Part shown: in pieces, positions 54,398 to 64,000 of the stretch
Numbering within the stretch: position 1 is the first letter of the stretch
Layout: every line of letters starts with the position of its first letter
NCBI GenBank assembly: GCA_015146655.1
Contig: VKHL01000001.1
Span: 551,501 to 615,500 of the forward strand
Source: Ochromonas danica
Lineage: Eukaryota; Sar; Chrysophyceae; Chromulinales; Chromulinaceae
Direction: 5' to 3'
Length of the DNA stretch: 64,000 nucleotides
Notes under the pieces: generated by a model
What the model was told of the DNA's origin: nothing
The model's database searches: none
The model's input: the letters and a program-made list of their open reading frames with translations, nothing else
Position numbers and translations under genes: made by a program

Positions 54398-55298
54398 TTA
54401 TTTGAAAGTCCTCTGTCCGAGGAATGTTAGGCTAACTGATCCTGCGACGATGGATTCGCCAATGTCGACCTGACCTCCAAGATGGAAGAGATCTGCATCT
54501 GCCAGCTCTTTCACTTTAAAAGTGACCTTGCCATTCTTCAGTATCAAGTGGTGATGGTCGTACATGTGTTCGAATCGGAAGCGTAAGCGTTGGCCAGGTA
54601 TGCCTGCACCTCCGAAGACTTTCTCTCGATGTGCCGCAGGACCAGTAACGAGGCTGTCATGGACATCTGTTTCCACAGGCAAGAGTTAGTTTTGATTACT
54701 TCGTAGAGTCAATTTGGCTACAGTTAAGTTTATTTACCCATTTTGAATGTGAGGTAGGGATATTGTGGTTCTTGGTATAGTCCCCCTACAACCAACCCAT
54801 TCATTGAATATTAGTACCAAACCACAACAAACAAAGACATGATACAACAACAAGTCATTCCCATTCGATAACAAAGCAAAGACAAAAGTTTATCCAAGAC
54901 TTACAAACCCATAATCCATCTTTTCTTCCTTCTTCATCCTCTATCAATCTCCATTGTCCACTGTAGCCATCATCATCATGTTTGCGAAAGAAGTGATTGA
55001 AGTCCTGCTCTACCAAAACGTTACCTTGTGGAGGCTCGTAACCTTCACTCTCCACAAAGCGAATATGAGCACTACAACTCATTGTCTTACAATTAGGTCT
55101 TTCTAAATGCAAGTCTAGTCGCCAGAGGCTATTGGACAGAGTGAAAGGAGAAGATGAAGCAAGATCAATCTTTCCCCCGCCACTTAGAGCTGTGTTTGAC
55201 GATAGGTGACCATTCCAATGACCAAGAAACGATTTAATGAGGTAGCTGTGAGTCAGCCAAGGTACAAGGAAGAAGCAAGATACTAGAAGGCAAAGCAT
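54398..55298 (-). CDS. Unrecognised protein with signal-like N-terminus
   Basis: Three exons, 55298-54905, 54785-54738 and 54666-54398, join in frame to 236 residues. The ATG at 55298 opens MLCLLVSCFFLVPWLTHSYL, a signal peptide or plastid bipartite signal. The body begins KSFLGHWNGHLSSNTA and is rich in beta-type segments (LWRLDLHLERPNC, GYSGQWRLIEDEE, DGLWVWGLYQEPQ). It could be a lipocalin- or DUF3598-like beta barrel, but I cannot assign it. Convergent with the START gene (93 bp). Confidence 0.62.
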
Positions 55299-55807
55299 TG
55301 CCACTGAAATGCAGCCAAAACCATTTCGTCTTCAACCACTTCCCAACTCAAACTAGCAATCTGGAAATCTGAAACGTTAAAGCAATTCACTAATAATAAT
55401 TGAGTAATTGTGCAACTTATCTCTCATAACTAATTAGCAATGCAAATCTGTGTTTTGTGTTGCGAACCTCCAATAAATATATAAATATATACAAGATGGG
55501 AAACAAGTCTGGCATCAGTAGTGGAACCGCGTGCAATAAGAAAAGAGTAATATCCATATTTTATTAATGGTATCAATTACAAATTATCAATTATTATAAT
55601 CATAGCAATGAAGAGATTCTATCTTAATATAGAGCCTTGCTAGTTAATCTTCCACAAACAAAGAATTGCTTCTGTGTGGCAACAAAACACACACACATAC
55701 TGTAATATCGGAATACTATCGTCCTTTATCAGACGTCGGGTAATAGAACATAAAATAGAGTACTAGATATCGATACTAATACTAGCACTATATATATCAT
55801 CCCAGCC
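55299..55807. other. Intergenic region
   Basis: AT-rich non-coding DNA with an ATATAAATATATA stretch near 55477-55490 and CACACACACA near 55690. Promoter of the upstream minus-strand gene and 3' flank of sedolisin A. No gene seen. Confidence 0.45.
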
Positions 55808-57979
55808 TTATTTGGTGGGGCGCTCATCCGGAGGAATAGTCACAGGAATAGGCTGTGGTTCCGGTTCAGAGGTAGCGAAGACTGTTTTCATCAAAAGAAT
55901 GTAAATCACTCCTGCAACTGCGATAGCTCCAACAACAGAGCCAATCACAATACCAGCGATAGCTCCTCCTGATAACTTAGAGGAGCTGCTGTCGTCATCA
56001 TCGCTGGGAGTATAAGGAGTGGCAACCATGAATATAGCTGAGAAATCTTCGAAAGAGATCGATCCCCAGCCTGTCACGGGATCCCACCCTTTAGCTGTGT
56101 GGAATCCAGTGTCGCAACAAGGCACAGTGCCATCATTATTCATAGAGCAGCAGAAGTTGCTACCAGAGGTAACGTCAGTGAAGGAGGCACCGTACTTGTT
56201 GCCTAGACCTTCGAAGTTGTTGATGCCAACACTATACAGTGTAGGATTCAGGAATCCAATGGAACTGAGGTTTTGAGCTTTGCGTGCAGCATTCACGAGA
56301 GACACAAAGGCGGCCATAACGGGAGACGAACAAGATGTACCATATAGTCCAACAAAGCTGCCATTGACGACAACTTGGTAGTTTGCACCAAGAAGAGCGA
56401 TATCTGGGTAGCCTCTGCCAGATCCGTATCCGGGCGCTGGCTTAGTGCTGCTGTTGAGTTGGGAGAAATACTGACTGATGGCTTTCTTTTGCCAATTAGG
56501 AACACCATAGTAGTTTGAAAATCCTCCACCTGAAGTAATTACTCCGTTTAGGCTGGCCTGGCATGCTATCTCAGCCTTTCCTTGTTCGGGACCCATAGTG
56601 GCGCCGACAGCCGTCACCCATGGACTAGTGGCAGGATAGTCAGGAACATAACCATTGCTACCTTCCTATAATAGCAGCATGATTAGTCACCACAGTCAAA
56701 TATTCACTGATTGATTGTAGCAATATGATCTACTGTACCTTTCCAGCACAAAGACAAACTTCATTATTCGGATCCTTGTCGATAGCACCATCATCACCAG
56801 AAGAAACAGTCACAGTAACTCCCAAGGCAGCCAATATAGCTGCTTCATCATCGAATTGTTTGAGAACACTGTTATCAGTAGATGGCTCGTCAGATCCCCA
56901 AGACATGGAATTGGACAGAGACGGATGAGCTTCATCAGCAACGTCTATCAACCATCTGCATTCATAACACTCATTATTTGTAGTCAGAAGGAAAGGAATG
57001 CATCGAGGACTTACGCCACGAAGGGATCAGTGGTCGTATTGCCGTTGACCCACCAGTAGATGGAAGAAGTCTTCTGAGCAACACCCATGATGAACTGAAT
57101 ATCGAGATTACCTTCGTAGCAATCAACACTATTGGACAGACAATTGGCGGGCCATGTAGAATGATTACCAATTGATATAGCACTTTGCACGGTTAGGTTG
57201 TTCTCTTTCTGGAACTTTTCGAGGTCTGCTGGGGAAAAGTCCTCGTTGTTAGTCTCGAAAACTGACTGATTGATGGAGGCACTGCCAATGTTACTAGAGA
57301 TCTTGTAATAACTGTTCAAAAACGACACTGTGACACCTCCACTGGCAGCGGCGGTAGATATCTCATCGCCTCTTAAACGTCTCACAGACAACTGGGTCTT
57401 GAATTCTCCTGTGGGAGAATGATACTTCTTCTTGATCACAGGTGGAGCTTGTACCGTGTTAAAGATGGTAGCGATGTCTTCATGGAGGTGATCGGGCAGA
57501 GAATACTCCAGAGCACGAACAGAGGTCTTCCCCGTGCGACGGTCGTGAAAGTCATGGAACTCAGTTTGTAGTACTTCTTCCCAAGTCGAAATCGGAGCAT
57601 GAGCCTTGATATAATCTCCTCGACGTGACACCCACGTCACAGACACACCCTCGTGAGACTTCAGCCAAGCTTGGACACGTTGAGAAGCTTCCTCATTCAC
57701 AACCAAGTCATCCACTTCCGAAACACTCAACCATTGCTGGTACAACGGGTTCCCCGGAGTGGCTCGCTCGATGGCTAAGGCTTTCAAAGATTCCATATTC
57801 TTCTTGTTCACGGCCACCACCACTTCGTGCGAAGCATGAGGAACTGCTCGTCCCTTTCGAACATAGGATGTTCTTGTCTTTTGCTTGGCAACAAGAGAGT
57901 ACTGATGAGCAAAGCACGAATTGGCCATAAGAAGGCCTACAAGCATAAGCAAACGAAGGAAGTTCTGAGGTCGCTTCAT
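55808..57979 (-). CDS. Sedolisin (S53) serine-carboxyl peptidase A, membrane-tethered
   Basis: Three exons, 57979-57015, 56955-56739 and 56665-55808, join in frame to 679 residues. Tripeptidyl-peptidase-like acid protease: signal peptide (LLMLVGLLMANSCFA), a pro-domain (about 25-215) ending near RRLRGDE, then the catalytic domain. Catalytic Glu and Asp lie in EGNLDIQFIMGVA, the oxyanion Asp in VSSGDDGA, and the nucleophile in YGTSCSSPVMAA. The calcium-site region DPVTGWGS follows. After an Asp/Ser linker (PSDDDDSSSSK) a C-terminal transmembrane helix (GAIAGIVIGSVVGAIAVAGV) would anchor it in lysosome/vacuole or plasma membrane. Near-identical over long stretches to sedolisin B. Confidence 0.92.
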
Positions 57980-58955
57980 TCTATCGTAGCAGTGGTACGG
58001 TAGAAGAAGGTTAATTTAGATATGAAGCTGGTTTGCACTGATTTCTGCTGTTGAACTGCGGCGGTTAAACAGATCGCAGAGGTGATTGATGGGCAGTGAT
58101 CGCCGATTTTGCAAACGAATTTTGGTGCCGGGTGGCAGAATTCAAATTTGCTGAATTACACAAAGATCAATTAAATTCACAATAGAAGAGAACGTAGTCT
58201 AAACATTTAAAACAATGTAACATTATTATTATTTTTAGCAAGTTTATCAAATTTGCTTAAGGATGTCATATTATTAGATGTCGGATGATGCGAGTTCTTA
58301 GGCATTTTAGGTGTTGTCAAGTGTTTGTAGAGGTGTTTTAGTTTGGCAGACTAATGCTCTGGTCTTGTAGTGATGTGATGGCTATGTGCACTATATTACC
58401 TTCACTAGTCTATGCATACAATCAATTCTTCTGTTAAAGAACGTATCGCATTATCACAATGCTATGAACTATCAAGCATCATCCTCGACAAATGGTCATG
58501 TAAAACTTTAGTTCGACCACGCTGGGCCCCGATTTGATTGATCATCTTGTTAGCCTCGGTCTTTCCCAATGAGAATAGGGGTCGGGAGAACTACCAGTAT
58601 AAGCCTCTTTCAGGTTTGAAAGGGATTATCTGACCATTCTGTACTCTACAACTATATTTGAACAGAACGTCAGATCACAAAGAGTTCAAAGTGGAGAAGC
58701 ATCAAATTGATGTCTGGAAAAGGAGAAATAAAGGAAACTATGTTTGTTTGATAAGCACTTAAATTATAGAGTATATGTATTTCTATCCAACAATAACCTT
58801 TTACCATAGTGGCATCGAATTATGACCTTGATTAGTGGACACATTCGGCCGCACATAAGAATATAGGAAGAACTGCATTAATGTCTAAGAGGAACCTCAA
58901 AAAACCATTCTAACAACGTACTGGCTTATAACTACTATTCCCTTTCCTCGACTAG
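57980..58955. other. Spacer between the sedolisin genes
   Basis: About 975 bp without a recognisable gene. It is the promoter side of sedolisin A and the 3' side of sedolisin B. I see no similarity to the flank of the other copy beyond the first few bases upstream of the start codon. Confidence 0.5.
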
Positions 58956-61106
58956 TTATTTCGAAGGAATAGTAGTGGGAATAGTTTGCTGTCCAGCCTG
59001 AGAGCCAGCGAAAACTGTTTTCATCAAGATCAGGTAAATCACTCCTGCAACTGCGATAGCTCCAACAACAGAGCCAATCACAATACCAGCGATAGCTCCT
59101 CCTGATAACTTAGAGGAGCTGCTGTCGTCATCATCGCTGGGAGTATAAGGAGTGGCAACCATGAATATAGCTGAGAAATCTTCGAAAGAGATCGATCCCC
59201 AGCCTGTCACGGGATCCCACCCTTTAGCTGTGTGGAATCCAGTGTCGCAACAAGGCACAGTGCCATCATTATTCATAGAGCAGCAGAAGTTGTTACCAGA
59301 GGTAATATCATTGAAGGAGGCATCGTACTTGTTGCCTAGACCTTCGAAGTTGTTGATGCCAACACTATACAGTGTAGGATTCAGCAATCCAATGGAACTG
59401 AGGTTTTGAGCCTTGCGTGCAGCATTCACAAGAGACACAAAGGCGGCCATAACGGGAGACGAACAAGATGTACCATAAGTGCCTTCAATGGTACCGTTGA
59501 CGACAACTTGGTAGTTTGCACCAAGAAGAGCGATATCTGGGTAGCCTCTGCCAGAAGAATATCCAGACACTGGCTTAGTGCTGCTATTGAGTTGGGAGAA
59601 ATACTGACTGATGGCTTTCTTTTGCCAACTAGGAACGCCATAATAAGTCGAAAATCCTCCACCTGAAGTAATTACTCCATTTTGGCTAGCCTGGCATGCG
59701 ATCTCAGCCTTTCCTTCTTCTGGACCCATAGTGGCGCCGACAGCCGTCACCCATGGACTAGTGGCAGGGAATGATGGTAAATAACCATTGCTACCTTCCT
59801 ATAATAACAGCATCATCAATCAGAGTTATACAATCAGCCAAATAGAGGGACAGAGTATAGGGCTTCACCTGGCCAGCACAAAGACAAACTTCATTCTCAT
59901 CCTTGTCCATAGCACCATTATCGCCAGAAGACACAGTCACAGTAACTCCCAAGGCAGCCAATATAGCTGCTTCATCATCGAATTGTTTGAGAACACTGTG
60001 ATCGGTAGCTGCTTCATCAGCACCCCAAGACATGGAATTGGACAGAGACGGATGGGCCTCATTTGCTACATCCGCAATCCATCTGTTAACAAATTGTTCA
60101 TTACTTTCACGAAACGCAAAGAAAACCCAAAGCGATAAGGAACTTACGCCACGAAGGAATCAGTGGTCTGATTGTCGCTGACCCACCAGTAGATGGAAGA
60201 AGTCATCTGAGCAACACCCATGATGAACTGAATATCGAGATTGCCTTCACCACAATCCGTACCATTCGCTAAACAGTTATAGGTTGAATGGTCACCAATT
60301 GATATAGCACTTTGCACGGTAAGGTTGTTCTCTTTCTGGAACTGGGTGAGATCTTTCGGCGAAAAGTACTCATTCGAAGTCTCGAAAACTGACTGATTGA
60401 TGGAAGCACTACCAATGTTACTAGAGATCTTGTAATAGCTGTTCAAAAACGACACTGTGACACCTCCACTGGCAGCGGCGGTAGATATCTCATCGCCTCT
60501 TAAACGTCTCACAGACAACTGGGTCTTGAATTCTCCTGTGGGAGAATGATACTTCTTCTTGATCACAGGTGGAGCTTGTACCGTGTTAAAGATGGTAGCG
60601 ATGTCTTCATGGAGGTGATCGGGCAGAGAATACTCCAGAGCACGAACAGAGGTCTTCCCCGTGCGACGGTCGTGAAAGTCATGGAACTCAGTTTGTAGTA
60701 CTTCTTCCCAAGTCGAAATCGGAGCATGAGCCTTGATATAATCTCCTCGACGTGACACCCACGTCACAGACACACCCTCGTGAGACTTCAGCCAAGCTTG
60801 GACACGTTGAGAAGCTTCCTCATTCACAACCAAGTCATCCACTTCCGAAACACTCAACCATTGCTGGTACAACGGGTTCCCCGGAGTGGCTCGCTCGATG
60901 GCTAAGGCTTTCAAAGATTCCATATTCTTCTTGTTCACGGCCACCACCACTTCGTGCGAAGCATGAGGAACTGCACGTCCCTTTCGAACATAGGATGTTC
61001 TTGTCTTTTGCTTGGCAACAAGAGAGTACTGATGAGCAAAGCACGAGTTGGCCATAAGAAGGCCTACAATCATAATCAAACGAAGGAAGTTCTGAGGTCG
61101 CTTCAT
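58956..61106 (-). CDS. Sedolisin (S53) serine-carboxyl peptidase B, membrane-tethered
   Basis: Three exons, 61106-60148, 60082-59869 and 59798-58956, join in frame to 671 residues; the ATG at 61106 aligns with copy A. Same domain order: signal peptide, pro-domain, catalytic domain with EGNLDIQFIMGVA, SSGDNGA and YGTSCSSPVMAA, DPVTGWGS, an acidic linker and a C-terminal membrane helix. Differences from A cluster around the end of exon 1 (SNEYFSPKDLTQFQ, a shorter NCLANGTDCGEGN region), exon 2 (GADEAATDHSV) and the last 15 residues. Intron positions and phases are the same in both copies, showing duplication of the complete gene. Confidence 0.92.
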
Positions 61107-61877
61107 TCTATCGCAGCACAAAAGAAGATGTGAGGTGATGAATAATTGTGGCAAAGGCAGAAGGTCGACGTGAACGGTCAACTCTTCCCTGTTTCAACAG
61201 GCGGGGCAGGAAAGTTGCGCACAAAGATTTCGCTGGGGCAACAAAGTTTGGCTCACACACACAAAGCGGGAGACCAAACACTTTAAGTTCACATTCCTGG
61301 GGGGTTGGGATATGTTGTGTGCCAGACTATACAAGTACTCCATACCAGACACTATATTATGGAGAAGTTTCACATTATATATTGAAAATTTCTCAAATTT
61401 TCTATTTTTATAGATATGGAAGTTTTCTTCATTGTTAAGGTTTAGGCCTACCAGACACAGAAGTGGCAGCCAGGTGCCAAAATATCTTCGCATATTGGCA
61501 CTGCCAACACTCATCGAAGCAAAGACTGAGGATCATCGAAGCAAAAACTGAGGAGCGGTTGCACCAAACTCAGATGTGTCGGTTTCTGTCAATAGATGCC
61601 CACAATAGGTTTGATGCTTCGAATACTATTTCATACTACCATAAGCTGAACTTTAAGTTAATAGTGAAAAGCCACACCATATTTTGTATTGGTACAGAGA
61701 TTTAAAGTTCAGAACCTTGTTAAAGGCACCAACGTGATTCCGGACGGGCTAAGCTATTCTAACCATGCTGCTGAGTTACTCAAGCCCATAGTCCGCTCCA
61801 GTACAAGGAACCTAACATTTAATCATGTCAAGGCTGACTATTTACAAAAGTACAAACTGTGGCGAATAAAAAGAGCC
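61107..61877. other. Intergenic region
   Basis: Upstream of sedolisin B and downstream of CutC. Contains a 22-bp direct repeat pair (61512-61554, core ATCGAAGCAAA.ACTGAGGA). Open frames here (for example 61689-62120, antisense to CutC) have no support. Confidence 0.45.
61512..61554 (+). repeat. 22-bp direct repeat, two copies
   Basis: Two adjoining units with the core CATCGAAGCAAA, one internal mismatch. Non-coding. Confidence 0.8.
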
Positions 61878-62864
61878 CTATTGATTATCATCCTCACAAT
61901 CAACAGAAAGTTCTCTCCATGTCTTCTCAGCTGCCAACACAAGAGCTTCGACACGAACAGCTTGTGTGCACATATAAGAAATCATTTCAGGAGCAACACA
62001 AGCAGTACCAGCAGAAACAACCATAGCCTCGAGCATTGTAGTTGGTTGAACACTTGTCAATTGGGTAACTGCGGCACCAGCATGAATAGCAGTCACATTA
62101 GAACCACGGATAACCTCTGAGACAGTCTCTTCGCTAATTCCCGCTGCAGCAACGACTTCAAGAAGACCTTTACATTTCTTCACAATATCTCCTAGCTTAC
62201 CATTTTGAGCTGCAAGCAAGGCAGAAGTCTCTTGTCCAGAAGTCAATAGACGATCACAATTAATCAAGAGAATATCATCAATTGCTGCCTGCCAATCTGC
62301 ACATAAATCAAATGCACGATGGAAAGTTAACATCATTCCTTGAGATAGTTTACGAATAACTCTCATTCGCTCAATATCAACTTTTCCTTGAGTAGTCAAC
62401 ATCCCACACACGATACCATCCGCTCCGGCCACTTTCGCAGCTATTACATCCCTTTGTATTAAATCAAACTCTTCATCAGAATAAATGAAATCACCAGGAC
62501 GAGGGCGTATCAAAACATGTAATTCAACTTCCGTTCCTCGTACCAGAAAGGCACATTGTTCAATTAACCCGAAGGATGGGGTGGTTCCTCCTTCACTGCG
62601 ATTACTACAAAGCTCTAAGGAATGAGCACCTCCATGGAAAGCTTGTTTAGCAGAATGATAATCGGAGACACAGATTTCAACATATGGACCATCTGATTTT
62701 CGTTTCTTGAATTGATCAAGATAGAAAGAGGATAATGTAGGAGGTGACTCAATCTCAGGATCCTTTGTCCACGGTAGCCAACCTTCATAGATCAACAAAT
62801 AGGATCCTATTCCTATTACAGCAATGGCCGTGATAGTTCCAGCAAATTTTATTGTTCCATCCAT
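61878..62864 (-). CDS. CutC: CutC family protein with N-terminal membrane anchor
   Basis: Single exon, 328 residues from ATG 62864. An N-terminal hydrophobic helix (FAGTITAIAVIGIGSYLLIY) precedes a TIM-barrel CutC domain starting VEICVSDYHSAKQAFHGGAH and including LELCSNRSEGGTTPSFGLI, VLIRPRPGDFIYSDEEFD, GADGIVCGMLT, LTFHRAFDLCADW and LLTSGQETSALL. CutC was first linked to copper tolerance in E. coli, but the biochemical role is uncertain even there. Bacterial CutC is about 250 residues; the extra length is the anchor and a short C-terminal tail. Confidence 0.93.
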   Translation of the reverse strand: MDGTIKFAGTITAIAVIGIGSYLLIYEGWLPWTKDPEIESPPTLSSFYLDQFKKRKSDGPYVEICVSDYHSAKQAFHGGAHSLELCSNRSEGGTTPSFGLIEQCAFLVRGTEVELHVLIRPRPGDFIYSDEEFDLIQRDVIAAKVAGADGIVCGMLTTQGKVDIERMRVIRKLSQGMMLTFHRAFDLCADWQAAIDDILLINCDRLLTSGQETSALLAAQNGKLGDIVKKCKGLLEVVAAAGISEETVSEVIRGSNVTAIHAGAAVTQLTSVQPTTMLEAMVVSAGTACVAPEMISYMCTQAVRVEALVLAAEKTWRELSVDCEDDNQ

Positions 62865-63023
62865 TGTTGGGATGTGATTTCACAACTGTTCACCCAAGAA
62901 TTACACAATTGTCTTAACAAGCACAAAGGAAATACGTAAATTAATGCGACCTGCGGCAATGTCGACGAAAATGTTTAACAAGTGATTACATGAAAAATTT
63001 GCTACGTTAAGAAACAAGTGACC

Positions 63024-64000
63024 TCAATTATTATCTTGGTGTGAGAATTCAAAATAAAAGAATCTGCGAATAAGCTTATTCAACCATAGTGTAGATAAAG
63101 CGGCAAGACCCGACGGAACCAATCCAAGCAATCCTTTTTTAGGATAAAGAACAAAAGGTGCGATCGTCCCTGCAATTATTATTAGGGAACGAAGAGCTCG
63201 GAGATTACGTACAGTTTGTTGGCAGACCACGCAGTTCTTAGTGTGCATTTCATAGACGTTAAATAACTGTTCTGGAGGCAACACATCAGGCAGTTTGGCA
63301 TTGTCTTTCGCCCAAATAGGTCCACCTTGCGCTTTAGTGCTAATCCAATTGCGCAGAGCATTTAGAGAGACATCTTGATTATTAGGCAAGAATTGAGGTG
63401 CTAGAAAGGTTCGAGCATTGCTAGTCACATTGACTCCCTCAGGGAAGCGGCCAAAGGCATAGCCGAAGTTACTGGTTACCTTCCGTTCTTGCTTGTGCAA
63501 GAATACCATATCCTGCACAATGAAAAGGTTGGAGACAAGATGAGAGAGCCAATGAGGAACTAGTTTTCCCCAAGAATACAGTCCCATATTTCCAACCCAT
63601 TTAGATTTCTTGCCTGCGATAATCATCGTTGCAAGAATATGTCGACAGTGTCCAGGCATAGTAGGTACACAATATGCTGCAAGCCCCAACTGTCCACCAT
63701 CTTTACGCACATTGTTGATTTTGTTTAAACAAGGTGGACGAAAGTCCGTCATGGTATGAGAATCAAATCGATTATTGACCGGATTGCAACGAAATTTAAA
63801 CCCAATATCTTCAGGGTATGCTTCATTGAACTCACCTCCAGCAACAACTGGGATTTCGGTTCTACTAGGTACACGAGTAATATTAAGAGGTTTGGGGTCC
63901 AGATAACGACTACCACCTCTTCCATGATGACTGACCACTACATGAGTAGGATCTAACGTATTCTCCATGAAATAGTCCCAACCATAAGGCAGATCACGAA
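63024..64000 (-). CDS. Pheophorbide a oxygenase-like Rieske oxygenase, 3' part only
   Basis: C-terminal ~325 residues; the frame runs through the window end at 64000, so the N-terminus and Rieske centre lie outside. The visible part starts RDLPYGWDYFMENTLDPTH, the conserved mononuclear-iron region with HVVVSHHGRG, and includes VPTMPGHCRHIL. Near the end is the CxxC motif (NCVVCQQTVRNL) typical of PAO/PTC52/TIC55-type plastid oxygenases, followed by two hydrophobic segments that anchor the protein. Members cleave pheophorbide a or hydroxylate chlorophyll intermediates; which applies here is not decidable. Consistent with a plastid-bearing organism. Confidence 0.88.
   Translation of the reverse strand, partial: RDLPYGWDYFMENTLDPTHVVVSHHGRGGSRYLDPKPLNITRVPSRTEIPVVAGGEFNEAYPEDIGFKFRCNPVNNRFDSHTMTDFRPPCLNKINNVRKDGGQLGLAAYCVPTMPGHCRHILATMIIAGKKSKWVGNMGLYSWGKLVPHWLSHLVSNLFIVQDMVFLHKQERKVTSNFGYAFGRFPEGVNVTSNARTFLAPQFLPNNQDVSLNALRNWISTKAQGGPIWAKDNAKLPDVLPPEQLFNVYEMHTKNCVVCQQTVRNLRALRSLIIIAGTIAPFVLYPKKGLLGLVPSGLAALSTLWLNKLIRRFFYFEFSHQDNN

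Noticed and set aside
57980-58955. Possible third sedolisin or a mobile element between the two copies
   Set aside because: No open frame, no similarity to the sedolisins, and no terminal repeats or target-site duplications were visible.

Overview
This is 64 kb of gene-dense nuclear DNA from a photosynthetic eukaryote, most likely an ochrophyte (heterokont) alga with a complex red-type plastid. The signs are a fucoxanthin/chlorophyll a/c-type antenna gene with an ASAFAP-like presequence, several other predicted plastid proteins with signal-peptide-like N-termini, short GT-AG introns (mostly about 65-100 nt), and a full set of eukaryotic housekeeping genes. I cannot fix the class or genus. About forty protein genes lie on both strands, many as divergent pairs with 100-330 bp between start codons or as convergent pairs with a few tens of bp between stops. 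I saw no tRNA, rRNA, CRISPR array, retroelement or DNA transposon.

Layout. 0-5.2 kb: antenna protein, CLP1 RNA kinase, proteasome ATPase RPT1, APC10. 5.2-10.3 kb: a membrane-anchored indoleamine 2,3-dioxygenase (IDO)-like gene, with the tail of the neighbouring PP2A B56 gene present in inverted copies on both sides. 10.8-16.3 kb: flavin-reductase-like protein, sulfatase, ABCF ATPase. 16.4-21.2 kb: three tandem, mosaic, membrane-anchored alpha/beta-hydrolase genes ending in a 40-bp tandem repeat. 21.6-31 kb: EMC10, an EF-hand/Tic20-like fusion, an NAD-dependent epimerase-like protein, a zinc-ribbon membrane protein, ribosomal protein eL39 and a purine permease. 31-44 kb: METTL23-like methyltransferase, tRNA pseudouridine synthase, a PARP-like/TLDc fusion, an unrecognised secretory protein, a FYVE-like double protein kinase, a UFD1-like protein, TBP and a calcineurin-B-like protein. 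44-64 kb: PRCC, a DUF4336 plastid protein, GUCD1, an NTF2-like membrane protein, LSM4, a START-domain protein, an unrecognised protein, two tandem sedolisin proteases, CutC, and the 3' part of a Rieske oxygenase of the pheophorbide a oxygenase (PAO) family that runs off the window.

The genes do not form one pathway; the window reads as ordinary compact euchromatin. Themes that recur are plastid biogenesis and pigment metabolism (antenna, Tic20-like, UFD1-like, DUF4336, PAO-like), RNA processing (CLP1, PUS1, LSM4, PRCC) and calcium sensing (EF-hands in three proteins, and a tandem CaMK-class kinase). The most unusual points are (1) a degenerate ADP-ribosyltransferase fold with an EF-hand-like loop, joined to a C-terminal TLDc domain; (2) the FYVE-like double kinase built by internal duplication; (3) EF-hands joined to a Tic20-like membrane domain; (4) the inverted duplication around the IDO-like gene; and (5) block-wise gene conversion among the tandem esterases and sedolisins.

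Exon boundaries below were worked out by hand from GT/AG signals, reading-frame continuity and family resemblance. No similarity search was run.
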